A stretch of 64,000 nt of DNA from Falsigemmobacter faecalis (GCF_003863335.1 NZ_RRAZ01000011.1:62001-126000); one strand, 5' to 3'; positions 8,107 to 17,645 are shown, counted from the first letter of the stretch. Made by a program: numbers and translations. Notes: generated from the letters alone by a model not told the origin.

Positions 8107-9501
8107 TTACACCTCGGGAAGGCTCTCCGCTTTGAACCCCGGCCCGGGCTGCACCTCAACACCGGATTTGGACATCCGCACCTCGGCACCCGCCGCCAGC
8201 AGCGCGGATTTCAGGGCATCCACGGCGCTGAAGTCTTTGCTCGCCATGGCCTCTGCCCGCAGGGCGACAAGGCGGTCGGCATAGACGGTCAGATCTGCGC
8301 CACCCGTCACCCAGGCGCCCATCTGGTCTTCCAGCAAACCCAGCAGGCGGGCGGATTTGATCAGCACCGCGATGTAAGGCCCCTTCTTTTCGGCCGCCTC
8401 CGCATAAAGCTGGTGGAGTTCGGCAAGGGCCGCCGCCGTGTTCAGATCGTCGCCGAGCGCCTGGACCACCCCGGCATGCGCCTCAGCGCTGTCCAGATCG
8501 GCCGGGTTCACCTGATCCGCGAGCCCGCGCCATTTGCGCAGCACGCCCTCGGCCTCACGGGCCTTGGTGTCGGTCCAGTCCATCGGGCGGGTGTAATGCG
8601 TCATCAGATAGACAAAGCGGATCACCTCACCGGCGAAGCCCTGATCCAGCAGATCGCGCACGGTGAAGAAATTGCCAAGGGATTTGGACATCTTTTTGCC
8701 CTCCACCATCAGCATTTCATTATGGACCCAATAGCGCGCGAAGCTGCCCTCGGGATGGGCGCAGCAGCTTTGTGCCAGCTCATTTTCATGATGCGGGAAC
8801 TGCAGATCGATGCCTCCGCCGTGGATATCAAAGCTCGCCCCGAAGAGCGCATGGCTCATGGCGGAGCATTCGATATGCCAGCCCGGACGACCATGGCCCC
8901 AGGGGCTGTCCCAGCCGGGCAGCTCCGCATCCGAGGGTTTCCAGAGCACGAAATCCATCGGATCGCGCTTATAGGGTGCCACTTCGACCCGGGCACCGGC
9001 GATCATATCATCAACCGAGCGCCCCGAGAGTTTGCCGTAATCCGGGAAAGAGCGCACATCAAAAAGCACATGGCCTTGCGCCACATAGGCATGCCCGCGT
9101 GAGATCAGCGCCTCATTCATCGCGACCATCTCGCCGATATAGGCGGTGGCACGCGGCATGTGGTCGGGCTCCAGATTGCCCAGAGCGCCCATATCATCGA
9201 GATACCACTGCGTGGTCTCGGCGGTGATCTCTGAAATCGGGCGGCCGCTTTCCAATGAGCGCGCGTTGATCTTATCATCGACATCGGTGAAATTGCGCGC
9301 ATAGCTGACATGCGCCTGGCCATAGATCTGCCGCAGCAGCCGATAGAGCACGTCAAAGACGATCACATTGCGCGCATTGCCGATATGGGCGCGGTCATAG
9401 ACGGTCGGCCCACAGAGATAGATGCGCACATTGCTCGGGTCGAGGGGGATAAACTCCTCAACTTTACGGGTCAGGGTGTTGCGCAGTCTGAGGGCTGTCA
9501 T
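8107..9501 (-). CDS. cysS: cysteinyl-tRNA synthetase
   Basis: 464 residues from ATG 9501; a longer upstream frame is rejected because the family begins at this point. Class I synthetase charging tRNA-Cys: HIGH-type motif HIGN at 39-42, KMSKS near residue 275, and zinc-ligand Cys30 in LCGPTVYD together with the downstream CS and HHENE motifs. Length is close to E. coli CysS (461). It is transcribed alone, 87 bp downstream of the FAD oxidoreductase gene on the same strand, and ends in a clear terminator. Confidence 0.96.
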   Translation of the reverse strand: MTALRLRNTLTRKVEEFIPLDPSNVRIYLCGPTVYDRAHIGNARNVIVFDVLYRLLRQIYGQAHVSYARNFTDVDDKINARSLESGRPISEITAETTQWYLDDMGALGNLEPDHMPRATAYIGEMVAMNEALISRGHAYVAQGHVLFDVRSFPDYGKLSGRSVDDMIAGARVEVAPYKRDPMDFVLWKPSDAELPGWDSPWGHGRPGWHIECSAMSHALFGASFDIHGGGIDLQFPHHENELAQSCCAHPEGSFARYWVHNEMLMVEGKKMSKSLGNFFTVRDLLDQGFAGEVIRFVYLMTHYTRPMDWTDTKAREAEGVLRKWRGLADQVNPADLDSAEAHAGVVQALGDDLNTAAALAELHQLYAEAAEKKGPYIAVLIKSARLLGLLEDQMGAWVTGGADLTVYADRLVALRAEAMASKDFSAVDALKSALLAAGAEVRMSKSGVEVQPGPGFKAESLPEV

Positions 9502-9588
9502 CGTCCGGTCTCCGGTCTCAGGGGGCTCTGCCGCCCGCCGTTCTCTCGGGGGCCGCACTAGCAGGTCCGGAGGCTTTTGGGAACCGCC

Positions 9589-10932
9589 TCAGAGGGCGGC
9601 CCCCATATCGATCTTTGAGCCGTCACTGAAGCGGCCAAAGCGGAAGCGCGACATGTCATGGCCCGCAGCCCCGCCCGTGGCCATATCCGCAAGGATGCGG
9701 CCAAAGCCCGGGCCAATGCCAAAGCCATGCCCCGCCATGCCGGTCGCAAGGATCACGCCCCCAAGGCCCGGCACATGATCCACGATCGGCACCACATCGG
9801 GCATGGTGTCGATCATCCCCGCCCAGGTGGTGCGGAACTGCAGATCCCGCGCCGCCGGAAAGGCGCGGATCAGCGCCTCTTTCGCGCGCCCGAGCGTGCG
9901 CAGGTTCGGGCGCGGGTTCAGAATGCGCATCCGCTCAAAGGGGCTTTCCCCGGTCCAGCGGCGGTTGGTTGACCAGGCATCGGGAAAGCCTTTCGGGGCG
10001 AAAACCCCGAAATGGGTGGATTTGAAATCCTGCTTCAGGGTCGGCAGGAAGGGAAAGAAGCTCGCAAAAGCATCGGGGCCGATGAAGAAATCATGCTCCG
10101 ATCCCGGGGCCAGCGTCAGCCCGCCATCCTTGCGGGTACGGAAGGCATAGTCCCCATCCGAATAGCCCCCCGGAAAAAGCGACGGCACCGGGGTGGTGGC
10201 CGCGACCGACGACAGCACGGAAAGCTGCGGAAATTTCACCCCATGCTGGCCAAGGAACAGCCGCGACCAGGCCCCGGCGGCGACCAGAACCTGCCCGGCG
10301 CGGATCCGCCCGGCCTCGGTCTCAACCCCCGTCACCACGCCGCCCGTCAGATCAAGGGCGCGCACCGCGCAATGCTCGCGGATCACCACGCCAAGCGCGC
10401 GCGCAAGCTCTGCCAGCAGCGGCACCGCCACCCAGGGCTCTGCCCGCCCGTCCGAGGGCGTGGTCAGACCGCCTGCGTAATCGACCGCAGCGCCAGGGGT
10501 CAGGCTTTGCATCTCAGCTTTCGACACCATGCGGCTGTCGACACCAAAGAGCTTTGCCTGATCCAGCCAGCGCTCATAACGCGCCATCGCGGCCTCAGAT
10601 CGCGCGGCCTTCAGAATGCCGGTGATGCGAAAGCCCAGGTGATCACCGCCGATCTCCTGATCAAAGGCGCGCCAGTGGCGGTTGGCCTCCATGACGATCG
10701 GCAATTCGCCAAGATCGCGGCCCTGCTGGCGGATCCAGCCCCAGTTGCGCGAGGACTGCTCGCCCGCCACCAGACCCTTTTCGCAAAGCACCACCTTCAG
10801 CCCCTTGCGGGCGGCAAAGATCGCCGTGCTGACGCCGATCACCCCGCCGCCGAGGATCACCAGATCGCAGGCCTCGGGGAGATCATCGCGAAAGCGCAGC
10901 GGCGTGGTCTCTGCAAAGGGGAAGGCTGTCAC
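9589..10932 (-). CDS. FAD-dependent oxidoreductase, DAO family
   Basis: 447 residues from GTG 10932. That start overlaps the stop of the upstream argE-like gene as GTGA, indicating translational coupling. The N-terminal FAD dinucleotide motif is DLVILGGGVIGVSTAIFAA (about residues 23-41), and a second FAD-contact GATGMAGHGFGIGPG-like block is near the C-terminus, as in D-amino-acid oxidase, sarcosine oxidase and glycine oxidase relatives. These flavoenzymes oxidise amines or amino acids. Coupling to an N-acyl amino-acid deacetylase suggests a released amino acid or amine as substrate, which is inference only. Confidence 0.85.
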   Translation of the reverse strand: MTAFPFAETTPLRFRDDLPEACDLVILGGGVIGVSTAIFAARKGLKVVLCEKGLVAGEQSSRNWGWIRQQGRDLGELPIVMEANRHWRAFDQEIGGDHLGFRITGILKAARSEAAMARYERWLDQAKLFGVDSRMVSKAEMQSLTPGAAVDYAGGLTTPSDGRAEPWVAVPLLAELARALGVVIREHCAVRALDLTGGVVTGVETEAGRIRAGQVLVAAGAWSRLFLGQHGVKFPQLSVLSSVAATTPVPSLFPGGYSDGDYAFRTRKDGGLTLAPGSEHDFFIGPDAFASFFPFLPTLKQDFKSTHFGVFAPKGFPDAWSTNRRWTGESPFERMRILNPRPNLRTLGRAKEALIRAFPAARDLQFRTTWAGMIDTMPDVVPIVDHVPGLGGVILATGMAGHGFGIGPGFGRILADMATGGAAGHDMSRFRFGRFSDGSKIDMGAAL

Positions 10933-12089
10933 TTCTGCAGCTCCGCCAGCAGACGGTCCATAAAGGCCTCGCCGGCGGCGAACTGCTCCAGCGAGATCCA
11001 CTCATCGGGCTGGTGCGCCTGGGCGATATCGCCCGGGCCGCAGACCACGGTGGAATAGCCGCCCGCCACCTGGAACTGCCCGCCCTCGGTGCCGTAGCTG
11101 ACGACGTTTTTCGCGTTGTCGCCGGTCAGACGGCGGGTGATCTCTTCGGCAGCACCATTCACTTCGGGTGCGAGTGCGGGCACCAGGAACTGGGTGCTGC
11201 ACTCAATATAAGCCTCGGGATGGATCTTCCGCATGCCTTCCGAGATCCGCTCGGCGGCGGCATAGACCGCATCGCGCCAGGCGTTCTGATCTTCGCCCGG
11301 CACGGCGCGGACGCCGATTTTGAAGATGCAGTCTTTGGCGGTGATATTATGGGCGGTGCCGCCCTCAATCACGCCGACATGCAGCGTGGTGTAATGCGGA
11401 TCAAAGCCTTCCGCCAGCGGATTGACGGGCTTTGCGGCGTTCAGCTCATTTTGTTCATTGCACCACTGGATCAGCTTTGCCGCCTCATGGATCGCCGAGA
11501 CGCCATAGGGCTGCAGCGAGGAATGCACCTCAAAGCCATGGACGTGAATATTGATGCCAAGGCCACCCTTATGCGCGGTGACCACCTTCATCATCGAAGG
11601 CTCGCCCACCACCACGGCGGCCGCTTTCGGCAAAGTGACCGAAGCCTCACGCGCAAGATCGGCGGCGGCGATACAGCCGATCTCTTCGTCATAAGAGAGC
11701 GCAATCTGGATCGGGCGCTTCAGCGGCAGATCTTTGCCCCGCACCAGCGCCGCCAGCGCCAGGGCATCAAAGCCCTTCATATCGCAGCAGCCGCGCCCAA
11801 AGAGTTTGCCGTCCTTCTCCGTCACCGTCCAGGGATCGGTGGTCCAGGCCTGACCATCCACCGGCACCACATCGGTATGACCCGAGAGCATCACGCCCCC
11901 CGCCACATCCGGCCCGACCGAGGCATAAAGATGCGCCTTGGTGCCACAGGGCGACATCAGGCGGGTCGCAGAGATCCCCTCTCCGGTCAGGTAGTCCTGC
12001 ACCCAGTCGATCAGCGGCAGGTTGCTGTCGCGGCTGACGGTCGGGAAGGCCACAAGACGGTCAAGGATTTCGCGGGAGGTAAGAGGCAT
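10929..12089 (-). CDS. argE: acetylornithine deacetylase (ArgE-like M20 peptidase)
   Basis: 386 residues from ATG 12089, with GGAG upstream; a longer upstream frame is rejected. M20 metallo-hydrolase with metal motif LSGHTDVVPVDG near residue 75, GRGCCDMKG near 107, and the catalytic EEIGC motif near 143. Known ArgE removes acetate from N2-acetylornithine in arginine synthesis. Many proteobacteria use ArgJ instead, and co-translation with a flavin oxidoreductase raises the possibility of a catabolic N-acyl substrate. The gene is divergent from the Fur-family regulator at 12265. Confidence 0.83.
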   Translation of the reverse strand: MPLTSREILDRLVAFPTVSRDSNLPLIDWVQDYLTGEGISATRLMSPCGTKAHLYASVGPDVAGGVMLSGHTDVVPVDGQAWTTDPWTVTEKDGKLFGRGCCDMKGFDALALAALVRGKDLPLKRPIQIALSYDEEIGCIAAADLAREASVTLPKAAAVVVGEPSMMKVVTAHKGGLGINIHVHGFEVHSSLQPYGVSAIHEAAKLIQWCNEQNELNAAKPVNPLAEGFDPHYTTLHVGVIEGGTAHNITAKDCIFKIGVRAVPGEDQNAWRDAVYAAAERISEGMRKIHPEAYIECSTQFLVPALAPEVNGAAEEITRRLTGDNAKNVVSYGTEGGQFQVAGGYSTVVCGPGDIAQAHQPDEWISLEQFAAGEAFMDRLLAELQK

Positions 12090-12264
12090 CAAAGTTCTCC
12101 GGGGGGGGGTTCGGTCTGCGCTCAGGCTGTCGCCGCCCTGCGCAAAGGTCAAGCACCCGAATGACGGTTTGTCGCACCAGGCCCCGGTCTTTGCAGTTGA
12201 CGGGTTTTCGAGCAGCGCTGCCTGCGCTATGGGCAGAGATCCGTCCTGATCCGGAGGCCGCAGA

Positions 12265-12684
12265 ATGGCAAAAAATCTCATCGCGCGCTGCGAAGCCAGC
12301 GGCATGCGCATGACCGGAGCCAGACGGCTGATCGCCCAGGTGCTGGATGCCGCGGAAGATCACCCCGATGTGGAGGAGCTGCACCGCCGCGCCATGGCGC
12401 TGGATGCGCGGATCTCGCTGGCGACGGTCTACCGCACGGTGAAGCTCTTTGAGGAAAGCGGCATCCTTGAGCGGCTGGAGTTCGGTGACGGCCGCGCGCG
12501 CTATGAAGACAGCGCCCGCGAGCATCATGACCATCTGATCGATCTGGCCACGGGAGAGGTGATCGAATTCGTCGATCCCGAAATTGAGGCTCTGCAGGAG
12601 CTGATTGCTGAAAGACTGGGCTTTCAGCTGAAAGGCCACCGGCTGGAGCTTTACGGCATCCGCCTGCCGCAGAAGAAATCCTGA
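12265..12684 (+). CDS. Fur family transcriptional regulator (Fur/Mur type)
   Basis: 139 residues: N-terminal winged helix (about 1-80) with the recognition helix in ISLATVYRTVKLFEESG, then the metal-binding dimerisation domain with the EHHDHLID His cluster near residue 88. The C-terminal structural-zinc CxxC pair of many Fur proteins is absent, as is common in alphaproteobacterial Fur/Mur. In this class the protein often responds to manganese or iron. It starts 175 bp from the divergent argE start and is followed by a FadL-type gene; no regulatory link is shown by the sequence. Confidence 0.88.
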   Translation: MAKNLIARCEASGMRMTGARRLIAQVLDAAEDHPDVEELHRRAMALDARISLATVYRTVKLFEESGILERLEFGDGRARYEDSAREHHDHLIDLATGEVIEFVDPEIEALQELIAERLGFQLKGHRLELYGIRLPQKKS

Positions 12685-12802
12685 ACCTGCCGCGACGTCA
12701 GCCACCAGGCTGACCTTCGGACAACCTTTGCGATCCCCGTCCGGCACGGGAAGATCTTCTGTGACGAACAGGGGAGTGTTCGCCATATCCGGGAGACCAA
12801 TT

Positions 12803-13906
12803 ATGAAAACGACCATCTGTCTCATTGCCGCAGCTTCCGCGCTGACCGCAGGCAGCGTATCTGCGGGCGGCATCGAACGCACATCGCAAAGCGCAGGCAT
12901 CCTTTTTGAAAAGGGGCGCGTAGCTGAGATCTCGGCCGGTACGGTCAGCCCCACGCTGTCCGGCACCGACCTTACCGGCAGTGCTTCCGGAAACGTTGCG
13001 AAAGATTTCCGGAGCTTCGGCTTTGCCTATAAGGCCGATCTGAATGACCGTCTGTCCTGGGCCGTCATCCTGGATCAGCCTTTCGGGGCCGATGTCAGCT
13101 ACCCTGCCGGAGCCTCTGTGCTTCTGGGCGGGACGGCAGCAAAAGCCGATGCCCGGGCGCTGACGGCGCTGATGCGCTATCAGATGGGCAATGGCTTTTC
13201 TGTCCACGGCGGTCTGCGCCTGCAGCAGTCAAGCGCCTCTGTGACCCTGGGCGGGGCAGCTTACGGCGGCCTGAGCGGCTATCACGTCACGCTCGACCGG
13301 GATACCGCTCTGGGCTATGTCGCCGGCGCCGCCTGGGAGCGCCCCGAGATCGCCGCACGGGTCGCGCTGACCTATAACTCAGAGATCAGCCACAGCTATA
13401 CGCCGCATGAGACCTTCTCCGGCGGGGCCACCACCACCACCGCCACCACAAAGGTCAAAACGCCCCGCTCGCTGAACCTGGAATTTCAAACGGGTGTCGC
13501 CGCCGATACCCTGCTCTTCGGCTCTGTGCGCTGGGTGAAATGGAGTGAGTTCCGGCTCGATCCGCAGAGCTTCGTCGGTGCATCGGGCGGCGGGCTGATC
13601 AATCTGGAAGACAGCACGACCTGGACCCTGGGCGTGGGGCGCAAATTCTCAGAAACCTGGGCGGGGTCAGCCTCGCTCAGCTATGAGAAAGCGGGCTCCC
13701 GCCTGGTCTCGCCCCTGGCGCCAAGCGCGGGTCGTCTGGGGGCCACCCTTGCTGCGGTCTATACCCGCGATGCGATGAAGATCACCACGGGCATCAATTA
13801 CACCCGGCTCGGGGATGCCTCGCCGCAGACCGCGAATACCGCACGGGCGAATTTCACCGGAGGCAAAGCCATCGGTGTCGGCATGAAAGTCGCCTTCAGC
13901 TTCTGA
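12803..13906 (+). CDS. FadL/OmpP1/TodX-type outer membrane transport protein
   Basis: 367 residues from ATG 12803 (GGGAG upstream). A signal peptide of about 21 residues ends at SVSA-G. The rest has the alternating pattern of a beta-barrel and ends in a terminal Phe (KVAFSF), typical of outer membrane proteins. The N-terminal plug-like segment and overall layout match the FadL family, which carries long-chain fatty acids or other hydrophobic compounds across the outer membrane. It is shorter than E. coli FadL (about 446). A palindromic terminator follows. Confidence 0.82.
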   Translation: MKTTICLIAAASALTAGSVSAGGIERTSQSAGILFEKGRVAEISAGTVSPTLSGTDLTGSASGNVAKDFRSFGFAYKADLNDRLSWAVILDQPFGADVSYPAGASVLLGGTAAKADARALTALMRYQMGNGFSVHGGLRLQQSSASVTLGGAAYGGLSGYHVTLDRDTALGYVAGAAWERPEIAARVALTYNSEISHSYTPHETFSGGATTTTATTKVKTPRSLNLEFQTGVAADTLLFGSVRWVKWSEFRLDPQSFVGASGGGLINLEDSTTWTLGVGRKFSETWAGSASLSYEKAGSRLVSPLAPSAGRLGATLAAVYTRDAMKITTGINYTRLGDASPQTANTARANFTGGKAIGVGMKVAFSF

Positions 13907-13925
13907 TCCGGCAGTCTCCAACAGC

Positions 13926-13955
13926 AAAGGCCGCGGCAGATCTGCCGCGGCCTTT
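13926..13955. terminator. palindromic bidirectional terminator
   Basis: AAAGGCCGCGGCAGA and its exact reverse complement abut, a 30-bp perfect palindrome that folds as a hairpin with a small loop. It lies between convergent genes. T-tails are short (three on each side). Confidence 0.75.
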
Positions 13956-13974
13956 CACATAAAGTCCGAAACTC

Positions 13975-14295
13975 TCAGCGCAGACGGCGGGCCGCCGGAC
14001 CGCGCTGCTCATCGCGGCGCACCGGGATCGGCACCAGCTGCTGGCGCAGACCGCCCCGCGGGCCACGCGGCGCCTCTTCAGCCATGGCCATCACGCGCAG
14101 CGCGAACTGCACCCCGGCGAAGAGCGTCCCCGCGCCCATGAAGATCATCAGCGCCGCAATCCAGCCCTGCGGGCTCTCCATGACCAGACGACCAAGGCCC
14201 GCCACATCCGCCCAGAGCATCCCGACGAGAAACATCGCCGCAATTCCGAAGCCTGTGGCCACATTGATCAGATACATCCGGACAAGCTTCGGCAT
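13975..14295 (-). CDS. small inner-membrane protein of unknown function
   Basis: 106 residues from ATG 14295 (GGAG upstream). Two hydrophobic segments (about 13-33 and 44-66) and a basic, Arg/Pro-rich C-terminal tail that would face the cytoplasm. No family recognised. It lies 103 bp downstream of lrgB on the same strand and may be read from the ribB-lrgB unit or on its own. Confidence 0.7.
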   Translation of the reverse strand: MPKLVRMYLINVATGFGIAAMFLVGMLWADVAGLGRLVMESPQGWIAALMIFMGAGTLFAGVQFALRVMAMAEEAPRGPRGGLRQQLVPIPVRRDEQRGPAARRLR

Positions 14296-14398
14296 GGTGA
14301 TTCTCCTCAACAGGTACCTGAAAGGTAAACCGAATTTTGCGATGCGCCAGAGGCGGCGTCAGGTCGGGAATACCGCAGGCCATTTCCCGCCGAGACCC

Positions 14399-15115
14399 TT
14401 ACAGCAGCCACCCCGCAAGGATCGGTGCCAGAAAGGCCGTGGCAATGGCCGAAAGCCCCATGCCCACGGCCGCAAAAGCCCCGGCGGTCTCATTGACCTG
14501 CAATGCCCGGGCCGCCCCAATGCCATGGGCCGCCACGCCAACCGAGAAGCCCCGCGCCCGCCAGTCCCGGATGCCAAGCGCGTTCATCAAAGGCGTCACC
14601 ACCACCGCGCCGCAGATCCCGGTCAGGATCACCAGCACCGCCGTCAGCGTCGGTGAGCCGCCCAGACTTTCCGAGACGCCAAGCGCCACCGGGGCGGTCG
14701 CGGATTTCGGCACCAGCGACAGCAGCACCTGGCGCTCCAGCCCCATGGCCTCGCCGATCCAGACCACGCTGAGAACCGAAGTGACAACCCCCGCCAGCAG
14801 CGCCCCGATCAGCGGCAGGGCGGCCTTGCGGATGCGGTGGATCTGGCCATAAAGCGGCACCGCCAGCGCCACCGTGGCCGGGCCCAGCATGAAGTGCACA
14901 AACTGCGCGCCCTCAAAGTACACGGGATAGGGCGTGGCCGTGGCCCAGAGCGTGGTGCCAAGAATGATCATGGCGATCAGCACCGGATTGACCAGCGGAT
15001 TGCGCCCCGAGGCGCGCGAGGCCGCATCGCCCACCACATAGGCCCCCAGCGTCAGCGTGAGCCACAACAGCGGATCGCGCCCCAGATAGCCCCAGATTTC
15101 CGCGAAATCAGTCAT
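14399..15115 (-). CDS. lrgB: LrgB/CidB family membrane protein
   Basis: 238 residues, about seven to eight transmembrane segments, with family blocks LVPKSATAPVALGVSESLGG (near residue 134) and AAHGIGAARAL. LrgB-type proteins pair with small LrgA/CidA holin-like proteins; roles proposed in other bacteria include control of murein hydrolase export, transport of small organic compounds and, in plants, glycolate export. It overlaps the lrgA gene by 8 nt, so the pair is translationally coupled. Confidence 0.9.
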   Translation of the reverse strand: MTDFAEIWGYLGRDPLLWLTLTLGAYVVGDAASRASGRNPLVNPVLIAMIILGTTLWATATPYPVYFEGAQFVHFMLGPATVALAVPLYGQIHRIRKAALPLIGALLAGVVTSVLSVVWIGEAMGLERQVLLSLVPKSATAPVALGVSESLGGSPTLTAVLVILTGICGAVVVTPLMNALGIRDWRARGFSVGVAAHGIGAARALQVNETAGAFAAVGMGLSAIATAFLAPILAGWLL

Positions 15116-15461
15116 CCGCCGCCCCGGTCAGCTTCGCCAGCGCCAGAAACGCAAAAACCCCTGCCAGCAAAGCCAGCAGCGTTGAGCCGATCAGCGCCAC
15201 GGCAATCCCCCAGCCCTGAGAGCCGAGCGTGCCGATATGACCGACAACGCCCACTCCCGCAGGCACAAAGAGCAAAGACAGATGCTGCAGAATGCCCTGC
15301 CCGGCAGGACGCACTTTGTCATAAAGCGCAGGCACCAGCAGCATGGCGAGCAGCAAAAGCGCCATGCCCGCAACCGGGCCCGGAACAGGCAGATGCAGGA
15401 GTTGCACAAGCACAACCCCTGCAAGCTGAAAGACTAAGATCAGGGTGACCGAAAAGATCAT
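15108..15461 (-). CDS. lrgA: LrgA/CidA family holin-like protein
   Basis: 117 residues with four hydrophobic segments and the family core LPVPGPVAGMALLL near residues 24-37. The partner LrgB is encoded immediately downstream with an 8-nt overlap. The gene begins 18 bp after nusB on the same strand, so it may be the distal part of the ribB-ribH-nusB unit. Confidence 0.9.
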   Translation of the reverse strand: MIFSVTLILVFQLAGVVLVQLLHLPVPGPVAGMALLLLAMLLVPALYDKVRPAGQGILQHLSLLFVPAGVGVVGHIGTLGSQGWGIAVALIGSTLLALLAGVFAFLALAKLTGAADD

Positions 15462-15479
15462 CTGCCTGACCCCTGCCGA

Positions 15480-15998
15480 TTAAGCCTGAAAGGCCTCAGG
15501 GCGGGCTTCGCGCGCCATGTGATCGAGCACGGCATTCACGAATTTCGGCTCTTTGCCCTCGGGGAAGAAGGCCTTCGCCACATCCACGAACTCGGTGATG
15601 ACGACCTTCGGGGGCGTGCCCGGGATCAGCAGTTCGGCACCCGCAGCGCGGAAGAGGCCGCGCAGCACCGGATCAATCCGGTCGATCGGCCAGGCGGCCG
15701 CAAGTGCGCGGTCGGTCATCTGGTCAATCTTTGCCTGGAAGTTCACCGCCGCATCGACCAGCGCACGGAAATGCACCGCATCGCCGTCGGCGAATTCGGA
15801 CTCATCGAGGGTCATGCCAAAGCGGAACTGCTCAAACTCAGCAACCACACGCTCAACGGTCTGGCCGCCGATTTCCATCTGATAAAGCGCCTGCACCGCA
15901 TAAAGACGCGAGGTCGATTTCTGCTGGCGTTTGGCAGCCTGAGCGGCGCGGCGGCGCTCTTCTTTGTTGCCTTCGGGTTTGTCGGTCTCAGTGCTCAT
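15480..15998 (-). CDS. nusB: transcription antitermination factor NusB
   Basis: 172 residues, all-helical NusB fold. A basic N-terminal extension of about 25 residues (KEERRRAAQAAKRQQK) precedes the core SRLYAVQALYQMEIGG, and the family motif VVITEFVDVAKAFF is near residue 132. NusB with NusE (S10) binds boxA RNA for rRNA antitermination. It overlaps ribH by 4 nt (ATGA), a conserved ribH-nusB arrangement. Confidence 0.94.
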   Translation of the reverse strand: MSTETDKPEGNKEERRRAAQAAKRQQKSTSRLYAVQALYQMEIGGQTVERVVAEFEQFRFGMTLDESEFADGDAVHFRALVDAAVNFQAKIDQMTDRALAAAWPIDRIDPVLRGLFRAAGAELLIPGTPPKVVITEFVDVAKAFFPEGKEPKFVNAVLDHMAREARPEAFQA

Positions 15999-16510
15999 GC
16001 GCGAAACCCCTCATCGGTGCGAAAGCCAACGCCACGCGGCGTGCCGGTCCATTTGCGCGCCAGCGCAATGAGATGCAGTGCTGCCATGGCAGCGCCACCG
16101 CCTTTGTTCTGATCGTCGGGACGCGCACGCACCAGGGCCTGCTCATAGTTTTCAACGGTCAGAATGCCATTGCCGATCAGCGCGCCCTGCAGCCCGAGCA
16201 GCGTGATGCCGCGCGAGCTGTCATTGCAGACGGTGTCGTAATGCGTGGTCTCACCGCGCACCACGCAGCCAAGCGCGACATAGCCATCGTAGTTCGACAG
16301 CTTTTCCGCCATCGCAATCGCGGTCGGGATTTCCAGCGCGCCGGGCACTTCGATCAGATCGACCTCCGCCCCGCAGGCTGCCGCCGCCGCACGGGCTCCG
16401 GCAATCTGAAAGTCGGAAATCTCTTTATAATACGGCGACACCACGATCAGCAGCTTTACGGGTTTATCAAACACCGGTGCCGGCAGGGTGTAGTGGGAAA
16501 TCCCGGCCAT
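15995..16510 (-). CDS. ribH: 6,7-dimethyl-8-ribityllumazine synthase
   Basis: 171 residues; makes the lumazine precursor of riboflavin from 3,4-dihydroxy-2-butanone 4-phosphate and the ribityl-aminopyrimidine. Motifs: VVSPYYKEISDFQIAGA at the N-terminus, VPGALEIPTA near residue 55, and the catalytic-His region CVVRGETTHYD near residue 82. Two bases separate it from ribB and it overlaps nusB, so this is a tight riboflavin operon. Riboflavin synthase (ribE) and ribD are not in the window. Confidence 0.95.
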   Translation of the reverse strand: MAGISHYTLPAPVFDKPVKLLIVVSPYYKEISDFQIAGARAAAAACGAEVDLIEVPGALEIPTAIAMAEKLSNYDGYVALGCVVRGETTHYDTVCNDSSRGITLLGLQGALIGNGILTVENYEQALVRARPDDQNKGGGAAMAALHLIALARKWTGTPRGVGFRTDEGFRA

Positions 16511-16512
16511 GA

Positions 16513-17637
16513 TTACTCCTTGGGGATCGGGCGCGTGCCGGTGATGGTCAGGCCATAAGCCTCAAGACCCACCACCTTCGGACGCGCCGAATTGGTAACA
16601 AGCTCGATCTGGGTCAGACCAAGCGCGGACAGGATTTGTGCGCCCACGCCATATTGGCGCAGCGTGTGGGGCGAAACCTCGCCCTCCTGAGCAAGCTTCA
16701 TTGCGGTATCGCGCAGCAGAACCACGGCACCCTGCCCGGCCTCTGCGATCAGCTTCATGGCCGAGGCCATTTCGCCCGAACGCTCTGCCGAGAGGCCCAG
16801 CACATCGGTCAGCGGGTCAAGCTGGTGAATGCGGACGAGGACCGGCTCTGCGCCGCTGAGATTGCCCTTCGACAGAACGATATGCTCTGCGCCCTGGGTC
16901 TCATCGGTGAAGATGCGCATCAGCCAGTCGCCGCCATAGGACGAGGTGACCGAACGCACAGCGGCCTCTTTCACCAGGTTGTCGTGGCGGCGGCGGTAAG
17001 AGATCAGATCCGAGATGGTGCCGACCTTCAGCCCGTGCCTTTGCGCAAAGGCCACCAGATCGGGCAGACGCGCCATCGAGCCGTCGTCGTTCATGATCTC
17101 ACAGATCACGCCCGAGGCGTTCAGACCGGCAAGACGGCTGATATCCACAGCCGCTTCAGTGTGACCGGCACGCACCAGAACGCCGCCATCGCGGGCGCGC
17201 AGCGGGAAGACGTGACCGGGGGTCGCAATATCGGCCGCACCCCGGGTCGGGTCGATCGCCACCGCGATGGTGCGGGCGCGGTCATGGGCCGAGATGCCGG
17301 TGGTGACGCCTTCGCGCGCCTCAATCGACATCGTGAAAGCCGTCTCATGGCGCGACGAGTTTTTCGGGCTCATCAGCTGCAGACCGAGGGTGTCCACCCG
17401 GGCTGCCGGCATCGCCAGACAGATCAGGCCGCGACCATGGGTCGCCATGAAATTCACCGCTTCCGGGGTACACATCTGCGCCGGAATGACGAGATCACCC
17501 TCATTTTCGCGGTCCTCATGGTCCACGAGAATGAACATACGCCCGTTGCGCGCATCCTCAATGATCGCTTCGATCGGAGAGATTGCCTCGCTCCAGTCGC
17601 GTTCTACCGGCCCAGGGGTCTCGAATTCGATGGCCAT
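16513..17637 (-). CDS. ribB: 3,4-dihydroxy-2-butanone 4-phosphate synthase with degenerate RibA-like domain
   Basis: 374 residues. The N-terminal half (about 25-225) is a full DHBP synthase: HEDRENEGDL acidic loop, TTGISAHDRARTI, and the GHVFPLRARDGGVLVRAGHTEAAVDI block. It converts ribulose 5-phosphate to the four-carbon riboflavin precursor. The C-terminal half aligns by position with GTP cyclohydrolase II, but the zinc-binding cysteines are missing (the region reads HQLDPLTDVLGLSAE), so RibA activity is not expected. This resembles the bifunctional-looking but single-activity RibBX proteins. It is first gene of the rib-nusB-lrg unit. Confidence 0.92.
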   Translation of the reverse strand: MAIEFETPGPVERDWSEAISPIEAIIEDARNGRMFILVDHEDRENEGDLVIPAQMCTPEAVNFMATHGRGLICLAMPAARVDTLGLQLMSPKNSSRHETAFTMSIEAREGVTTGISAHDRARTIAVAIDPTRGAADIATPGHVFPLRARDGGVLVRAGHTEAAVDISRLAGLNASGVICEIMNDDGSMARLPDLVAFAQRHGLKVGTISDLISYRRRHDNLVKEAAVRSVTSSYGGDWLMRIFTDETQGAEHIVLSKGNLSGAEPVLVRIHQLDPLTDVLGLSAERSGEMASAMKLIAEAGQGAVVLLRDTAMKLAQEGEVSPHTLRQYGVGAQILSALGLTQIELVTNSARPKVVGLEAYGLTITGTRPIPKE

Positions 17638-17645
17638 GACTGCGT

